From Gordionus sp. m RMFG-2023 (taxonomy: Eukaryota > Nematomorpha > Gordioida > Chordodea > Parachordodidae): DNA of 64,000 nucleotides. The notes beneath the pieces were generated by a model, which was not told the DNA's origin, made no database searches, and worked only from the letters and a program-made list of their open reading frames with translations. The stretch is taken from assembly GCF_954871325.1 (NCBI RefSeq), contig NC_088775.1:7913561-7977560 (forward strand), written 5' to 3'. Positions within the stretch are counted from its first letter, which is position 1, and every line of letters starts with the position of its first letter. Shown here one piece after another: positions 58,601 through 64,000 of this stretch. The position numbers and the translations under genes were made by a program.

Positions 58601-61600
58601 TTTCGAAGGTATTAATCAAATCAGTAATTGGGGTTAGTAGGATCAATTAAATTATGCTTAAAAATATAAAATATTATAATATATTTCAATAATAAATATA
58701 AAATAAGTAAAAAATATTCTTATTCTTATAACTTATAATATACTAGTTATATGTATTACAAGCGAGAAATTTATTTATATCCATTAAGCTTAATATAATT
58801 CTTATTATTAGGGGTGCAAAGAGCAAAATATAATCCTTATTATTCGTGCAATTTATTTATTTTGATTAAGTAAAAAAAAATAAGTATTCATTGGCTAATA
58901 TTATAGATTTAAATCAATCCTATATAATAATGCAATAGGAATTATAAAAAAATTAAAAAAATATATAATTAAAATTACACATTTTTTAAAATTTAAATAA
59001 TGTCATATTTTGTCATTTATCATATGGATTATTTATATGTGAATATTATATTATTTCAATAACTATAAAAATATGGAATAATAATATTAATTATCCTATA
59101 GGAGACCCAATAAACCAGTTGAGTCTACAACCACTGTTGGGGCAAAAATTCATTTTTATGCTAGAATAAATCTTGAGAAAAAAATATATATTTATCAATG
59201 TAGAACTTTAGGTAAGTATTTAAGATATCTCATGGTATTTTGTAGATAAAAACACAATTATTTTCGGAAGTATGATCATTTTGACAAGAACTCTGCTGAA
59301 TAGCCCCCGGTCTCCCCTATTATTTCTTTTTAAGCAATAATAAAAAAATTATGATTCTTAATAATTTAATAACACGCAATATCATCGATTTTCTTGCATT
59401 ATTTCAACTAGTTTATAATAAAAATGATTAACTAATTTAGTAATAATATATTTTTTAAAAAATGAAACTTTTAATAAATATCATTTCAATATTTAAATAA
59501 TTTAAAATTCAATATTTAAATAATTTAAAATATTTTTAAACAAATATTGTAGAAATTTATATGTGATCATGTTATTCATGGTTACTTTAACTTGTTATTT
59601 CTTATGCATGTTTTATAAATAAAATAATGAAATTCAACCTATTTTCATTTTATTAATTTTTTCAAAAATAATTTCTTTAAGATTATAAGGTAATTAAATA
59701 CAAATGATTAATTTTTAAAATGCAAAACTTTTAAAAACCGAAAAGAAACGATATTGATTTGCTAATAGAACCAAACCGATTTAAAATTTCAAACCAAGAA
59801 CCGGAATGGAACTGAACCGTCATACCTACCGGTTCGACATCCTGATTTCTAGTCTTCATTTTTCTTAATCATTCCCAATTAATAAACCTTCGTTCTGTTC
59901 GGAGCCTTCCTTGATGAGGGCTAACCCTTTTAACCGCAGCCTCCTCTTCATCATGATTTCTTTAAAACTGGGTCTTTTCAGGACCAACTTGTAGCCGACT
60001 TCGCCTTTCTTGATAAGTCTTGCGTCATCTTTCAGCCAATTTATGCGAGCTTTCAACGTTTTCAGGTGCAATTCGCGCGAGTACACTGCTTCATCTAAAA
60101 TGGGTAGGAAATAAAATGGATTATTCATTTTTTCCCCCATTACTTTCATTCTCATTTTCTCTTTAAAATCCATAATCAATTATTATCAAGTAAATGTTTC
60201 CAATTATTTAAGTTAAAAACAAAAACTTCTGATAAATGCTATAGGCGGAGCGTCCGGAGGATATATAGCTTGGTGCCTCAGCAAATGCCTCTTTAAAACA
60301 TAGAGTGGATGATCCTTGAAAGCGTTTATAGATGTGGGCAGTGGTCTATCCTTCGCGATGCCTATTTTTTTGTTTAAAAAAAATATGGATAAAAGAAATA
60401 TATAAATGGTTTCATCAAAGATTCTATTAATAAATTTCCCATTCATATGCCTTAACGATAATATAGATTTTTAAAGGATGAGAGATCGTAAATTGCCGGA
60501 AAGAGAGTAAATTACACTAAAAAATTCACCTAATACCGGGTGAAAGGGAGGGGTGGGAGATAGATTTTCAAAACATTATCATCAGGAGACAAAAATAGAT
60601 TAAAATCGAAAATTACAACATTTCTGGAACCAGAAATCGAAAACCCAAAATCGGGAAAACATCAGAGAAAGGTCAAACGTCCCCGTCCAGCCATTTAAGT
60701 CTAAACTCAATTATAGCGCGCCTTTAAAGCGATATACCTATGACAGGAAGAGACCATTCACCCCCTTTTTAAATTACGAAAATATCTGGTCATTTTTTGT
60801 TTGTCGAAAGATTGAACTTATAAAAGTACATCACATTAGAGATCTGCAAAGTTAGGTCCGACCCGAACGGGCTTCGGGCCTAATTTTTTAAAAAAAATTC
60901 GGGCCGGGTCGGGCCGGATCTTGGAAATTTAATTAAATATATCTAAATTTATCAATTTTATATTGAATTTTTTATGTAAAATAAAAATTTTTGATATAAT
61001 TTATTGAAACTAAACGCTATATAACATATGTCTTTTATTTTAAGCAATTGTAAAAATTAATTTCTATATTTAAATAAATTCGGGCTTGGCCGGGCCGGTA
61101 AATATTTTTAAAATAAATTTCGGGTTCGTACCGGTCCGGCAAAACTTAAAAAAATTTCGGGTTCGGGCCGGGAAAACTTTTTTAAAAAAATTTCGGGCCG
61201 GGCCGGGCTTGAAAAATTAGGTCCGATGCAGATCACTACATCACACCATTTCTTCGTTTATTTGAACTCTCAGAACCGAGCCAAATTTTTAGAAACAATC
61301 ATAGATTCCATTTTCAAAATTCATATAGAAACCAAAACCATTTAAAAGATATTCAGAACAAAGGGAATAAAAACTCCTTTTAATCCGGATTCATTCTGTC
61401 TAATGTCACAATTACATACAGAAGTATTATCAATAGATAAATATTAATATTCTAACAATGTTTACTAAGTTGTCATCATTCGTTTATATGTGTGACTACA
61501 TAATTCAACTAATACAAATATAATATTATAGTACCCAAACCAACTTGCATCATACTGTTTAAAATGTAATAAGTAATGTTGGACAGCGAAACAGAATAAG

Positions 61601-62072
61601 TGGCCTCATATTTACCCCTCCCCCCTCCATCAAAAAGGAAAGAAATATATATAAATATTAAAAACTATAGTCGTTAATTGATTAAACGCATAATAATGTT
61701 TATTACTCAATATTTCCTGGCCGACTTCCTTGTTAATAACGGCCAAAGATTTCCGTTTCTTTGAGATGACAATCGGCATTTTATCGGACACCGATTGGAT
61801 ATTTTCTTTTCCTCCTTTGCCCTCATTTTTAGCAAATCGTTTACGGGGCTTTTCGCAAACCTTCGCGAGTGAGACTAATTTTTCGGCAAATGTATCCTTA
61901 TTTTTGGAAAGTGTTAATCTCTGAAAACTGAGGTGATTCAATTTCGACAACGTTTTATCCCACCAATGTTTGTGTGGACTCTTGGAGCTTATCCTGAACT
62001 TGCGGCCGTTGAAGTGCCAATCGTGACTGTATTTGAGGGTTAGGTCCAGAATAATGTTTTCCTCGTTTAAAC
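55467..62072 (-). CDS. XPC: XPC/Rad4 DNA-damage sensor, 3' half (seven exons, 5' end outside the window)
   Basis: XPC (yeast Rad4) with Rad23 recognises helix-distorting lesions and starts global genome nucleotide-excision repair in the nucleus. Joining 62,072-61,707, 60,361-60,227, 60,094-59,888, 57,668-57,562, 56,351-56,134, 55,831-55,777 and 55,664-55,467 gives 427 residues with all six junctions in phase. Order: end of the transglutaminase-like domain (LDLTLKYSHDWHFNGRKFR, WWDKTL); a Lys-rich insert of about 70 aa; BHD1 (DRPLPTSINAFKDHPLYVLK, PDAPPIAFI, NEAVYSREL, GEVGYKLVL); BHD2 (FGIWQTEEYIPLPLVDGQIP, KNSYGNVELF); BHD3 (MLPLGCVYL, RGWEFSGGHAFPIIDGW); and the C-terminal helix (LNNWKKFIKALIIRRNVENR). 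The similarity to animal XPC is unmistakable. The N-terminal half, including the start, lies to the right of the window. Confidence 0.95.
55777..55831 (-). CDS. XPC: XPC exon, 55 bp
   Basis: Encodes LMDEWDRYQVKKESEQIQ after one base that completes an Arg codon. Aligns with LLTAWENEQAVIERKEKE of human XPC. Acceptor GCTTAAG|A; donor CAA|GTAAAT. Confidence 0.9.
56134..56351 (-). CDS. XPC: XPC exon with BHD2 end and BHD3
   Basis: Encodes GQIPKNSYGNVELFQMSML, PLGCVYLSGFPGLNKVAQTL, KLQCVPAMRGWEFSGGHAFP and IIDGWVLIDGDQQ. BHD3 inserts into the damaged duplex in the known Rad4 structure. The human GFDF is GWEF here, a Phe to Trp change at one nucleotide-contacting position. Donor AAAG|GTTTTT is weak but phase-correct. 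Confidence 0.95.
56399..56603. repeat. Tandem duplication of about 100 bp in an XPC intron
   Basis: 56,399-56,497 is repeated at 56,498-56,603 with small indels. Both contain 'caatggctcctat', 'agatcattttataaaattac' and 'taattagccctcctaat'. It lies about 50 bp upstream (in gene direction) of the BHD3 exon, where branch-point signals would be. Confidence 0.9.
57562..57668 (-). CDS. XPC: XPC exon with BHD2 start
   Basis: Encodes DGDSKSNSMLIEVKNKEEL, then FGIWQTEEYIPLPLVD, matching FGYWQTEEYQPPVAVD of human XPC. Acceptor TTATTCTAG; donor GAT|GTAAGC. Confidence 0.95.
57669..59887 (-). other. XPC intron (2.2 kb) with possible hAT ends
   Basis: AT-rich and non-coding. CGAACCGGTTTATTAGG (58,013) and TACCGGTTCGACATCCTG (59,828) look like termini of a hAT-type element spanning much of the intron, but TSDs were not found and no transposase remains. 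Confidence 0.4.
59888..60094 (-). CDS. XPC: XPC exon with BHD1 second half
   Basis: Encodes EAVYSRELHLKTLKARINWL, KDDARLIKKGEVGYKLVLK and a basic linker to GSEQNE. Aligns with [20 protein letters not shown] of human XPC. Acceptor CCCATTTTAG; donor GAAG|GTTTAT is weak. Confidence 0.95.
60227..60361 (-). CDS. XPC: XPC exon with BHD1 first half
   Basis: Encodes IAKDRPLPTSINAFKDHPL, YVLKRHLLRHQAIYPPDAPP and IAFIR. Aligns with [20 protein letters not shown] of human XPC. Acceptor AAAAAAATAG; donor AGAA|GTTTTT is weak. Confidence 0.95.
60837..61238. mobile_element. hAT MITE (402 bp), GC-stutter family, in an XPC intron
   Basis: Starts TAGAGATCTGCAAAGTTAGG and ends GATGCAGATCACTA. Flanks CATCACAT and CATCACAC match at 7 of 8 (60,829-60,836 and 61,239-61,246). 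The right side has four GC blocks spaced by TTTTTAAAAAAATTTC-like spacers, more than other copies. Confidence 0.92.
61707..62072 (-). CDS. XPC: XPC exon: end of transglutaminase-like domain and basic insert
   Basis: Encodes LNEENIILDLTLKYSHDWHF, NGRKFRISSKSPHKHWWDKT, then a Lys/Arg-rich segment (KPRKRFAKNEGKGGKEN, SKKRKSLAVINKEV). The first part aligns with [20 protein letters not shown]...WWAETL of human XPC. The insert is longer than in human and has nuclear-localisation-like basic clusters. Acceptor GCATTTAG; donor TTGA|GTAATA. Confidence 0.88.
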
Positions 62073-62159
62073 CTAAATGCGAATAAAAATAAAATAGATT
62101 TAGAATTCATGGTTTAATTAACAACGCGCCGGCATGATATTAAATATGTATAGTAACAC

Positions 62160-62540
62160 CATAAAAGGTAGGCCGTTATTACTCTATTTCCAAAAAATCA
62201 GGTAACGACGCTACTACCATGAAAAAGTAACGGGTTAGAGTACCGCTTTTATTTTTAACGTTATTCGTTACTCTATATATCTATAATGGTTATAATTTAT
62301 TTAAGTGATTATGAGGATAATATTAATTGTGATCATTACCTTTTAAGAATCAAAGGAAGAAAAAAAAGAAACAACAATAAAATTTTTAAGGGGATTCAGC
62401 CCTGCACCATACCGTTTCTCTGCCAATGCGATAGCAGCAATTTTTGCAATCAATCGATTCAAGGCTGCGATAGACGAGTTTATGTTGGGAAATTCATTCA
62501 AAGCTCTGTAATGTTTTTCTTGTCTTAAAATTTTAATCAA
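62160..62540 (-). mobile_element. Decayed hAT remnant (C-terminus and terminal region)
   Basis: The - strand frame 62,540-62,343 reads KHYRALNEFPNINSSIAALN, then ALAEKRYGAGLNPLKNF, a pattern resembling the hAT dimerisation region (FPNI..., SAxVER, GGLxLxPLRN) with changes. Next to it 62,160-62,280 is rich in GTTAC/GTAAC motifs as in termini of hAT families. Lies in the intron upstream of the first visible XPC exon. Confidence 0.45.
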
Positions 62541-63719
62541 AAACTTAAATCATCTTTACTGAAATATATTTGTCTTATTAGTGTCTGCTTAAGTAGAAAT
62601 GTCGTTATTATGACGCCATATTTTTTTTAGTAAATAATGTATGCAGTTTGCAAAATTAGAATTTTGTTTGTGCAATTTAGAAAGTGTATACTTTGGACCC
62701 TGTTGATAGAATTAAATTAAATTTGCAGAAAACATTATCTATAAATTTTTATTGAATTTATTTTTAGAATTGACAGATTTATTGCTCAAATAAAAAATTA
62801 TCATTTCAATTGGGTCGCAGTGTATGTATATATTAGATACTGTAATAATTTTGATTTATCATATTGATCTTTACCTAAAAATTATTTTTGGAATTTCAAA
62901 ATGGATTTTTCACATTTTCTTTTTACTCTTGTTTGTTTATTGATAAAACAAGCATCAGAAGATTTTATATTCCATCATCAGAGAGGCAAACCATAAAACA
63001 GTACGGATCTTAAAAATCAACGCCCTGTTGGGCTTAACTCACAAACCCGACAAGTTCAAAAAGGATTGGCTGATATGGGTAATAACGAAACGGTATAAGT
63101 GCTGAGGCTTCATAAGCTCAACATTATTAGGCGCATGCATATTTCGATTTTATTTATTAAACTGATCTCCTTCAGACCATGTTTGTGTGTTTTTATATTT
63201 CAAATTTCGATTTTAGCTTTAAGTTTGATAGTGCCTACCCAGGCACGTACGCAAGAATTTGGTCTGGGGGGGGGGGGGGGATAATAAATTTTTTAAGAAA
63301 TATTATTGTTATTTAAAAATATCAAGCATAAATTTATTAGGACTAATAACTATTTCTAATACACAATTTTAAATTATATGAATTATAAAAAAATTATATA
63401 TATAAACCAGCACATAAAAACTATAAAATAAATATCAAATTAAAAAAATATAATGTGAATATGACCAGCATAAGAATCACTTAAATGACCCAAAATAGAA
63501 ATTTGAATTTTTTGAGCCTTTACACAAAATGTTTCTTAGGAATAATTGTATTTTGTATGTTATATATTTACAATGTAAAATCCAATCTTCGTTGGGATTG
63601 AACTAATTTTTCAATTACTCATCCTTGCTTGGCGTCAAATGCCTATAAATATTTAAAAGATCCAAACCATTCAATCCATTTTCAGAAGTTGTACTTCTTA
63701 GTGTTTTCAGAGAACTGTA
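62541..63719. other. AT-rich sequence, XPC intron or upstream region
   Basis: No further XPC exon is recognised. A G15 run (63,266-63,280) follows GGCACGTACGCAAGAATTTG, a pattern that looks like the end of a repeat. Confidence 0.5.
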
Positions 63720-63724
63720 GGCCC

Positions 63725-64000
63725 GGTTCTCGGACAATTTTAATTTTTTAAATACACCTGGGCAGGGTCCGAATTATTTTTTTAAAAAAAATTATCCGGG
63801 CCCGGCTATATATTTTAAAACTAAATATTTGAAATTAGCTACAAAAATCAAAAATAAATATAATTTATAAAAATATCCGGGCCGGGCCTGAAAAATTTAA
63901 TTTAAAAAAAGCCGGGCCAAGCCTGAAAATTTCTTTAAAAAAAACCCGGGCCGGCCGAAAAAATTTTTGAAAAAAATCCAGGCCGTGCCTTGCAAATTGT
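63725..64000. mobile_element. GC-stutter MITE-like element, cut by the window edge
   Basis: GGGCCCGGC, GCCGGGCC and CCCGGGCCGGCC blocks are spaced by AT runs at 63,730-63,990, as in the family above, but the ends and the AT interior differ. The right boundary lies at or beyond the window edge. Confidence 0.5.

Noticed and set aside
61730-61924. 64-codon + frame
   Set aside because: It is antisense to the XPC exon at 61,707-62,072.

Overview
This is a 64 kb piece of a very AT-rich metazoan nuclear genome (about a quarter G+C by eye), almost certainly from an invertebrate. The evidence is two conserved animal genes split by spliceosomal introns, plus a dense load of hAT and piggyBac DNA transposons, their short non-autonomous relatives (MITEs) and some LTR-retroelement pieces. 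Nothing bacterial or organellar is visible. I cannot name the species.

Layout. 1-14.6 kb is a repeat field. It holds a broken Ty3/gypsy RNase H fragment, two opposed Helitron-like ends, a degenerate tandem array, and two opposed hAT transposase remnants with a young 2.26 kb LTR element sitting between them. 14.6-37.3 kb is one gene on the + strand, a Rap1 small GTPase in five coding exons (186 aa). It is about 97 % intron, and its introns are packed with hAT MITEs, three piggyBac remnants and two large palindromes. 37.3-43 kb is mostly AT-rich filler with one unidentified open exon on the - strand (40,177-40,586). 43.03-43.76 kb is an isolated GC-rich island with overlapping open frames of unknown origin. 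44-55 kb is a second repeat field: nested inverted repeats, an intron-containing hAT transposase pseudogene, three copies of one dispersed repeat (one carrying a datable MITE insertion), minisatellites and a probable LTR-element end. 55.4-62.1 kb carries the 3' half of XPC/Rad4 (nucleotide-excision-repair damage sensor) on the - strand, seven exons encoding the end of the transglutaminase-like domain and beta-hairpin domains 1-3; the 5' half lies beyond the right edge.

The two recognised genes are unrelated in function (Rap1: adhesion and MAPK signalling at membranes; XPC: nuclear DNA repair) and point in opposite directions. Exon joins were chosen by homology and agree in phase at all ten junctions. 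The repeats explain most of the rest: at least eleven elements have recognisable hAT-type ends, many with 8-bp target duplications that can be read directly. No tRNA, rRNA or CRISPR array was seen.
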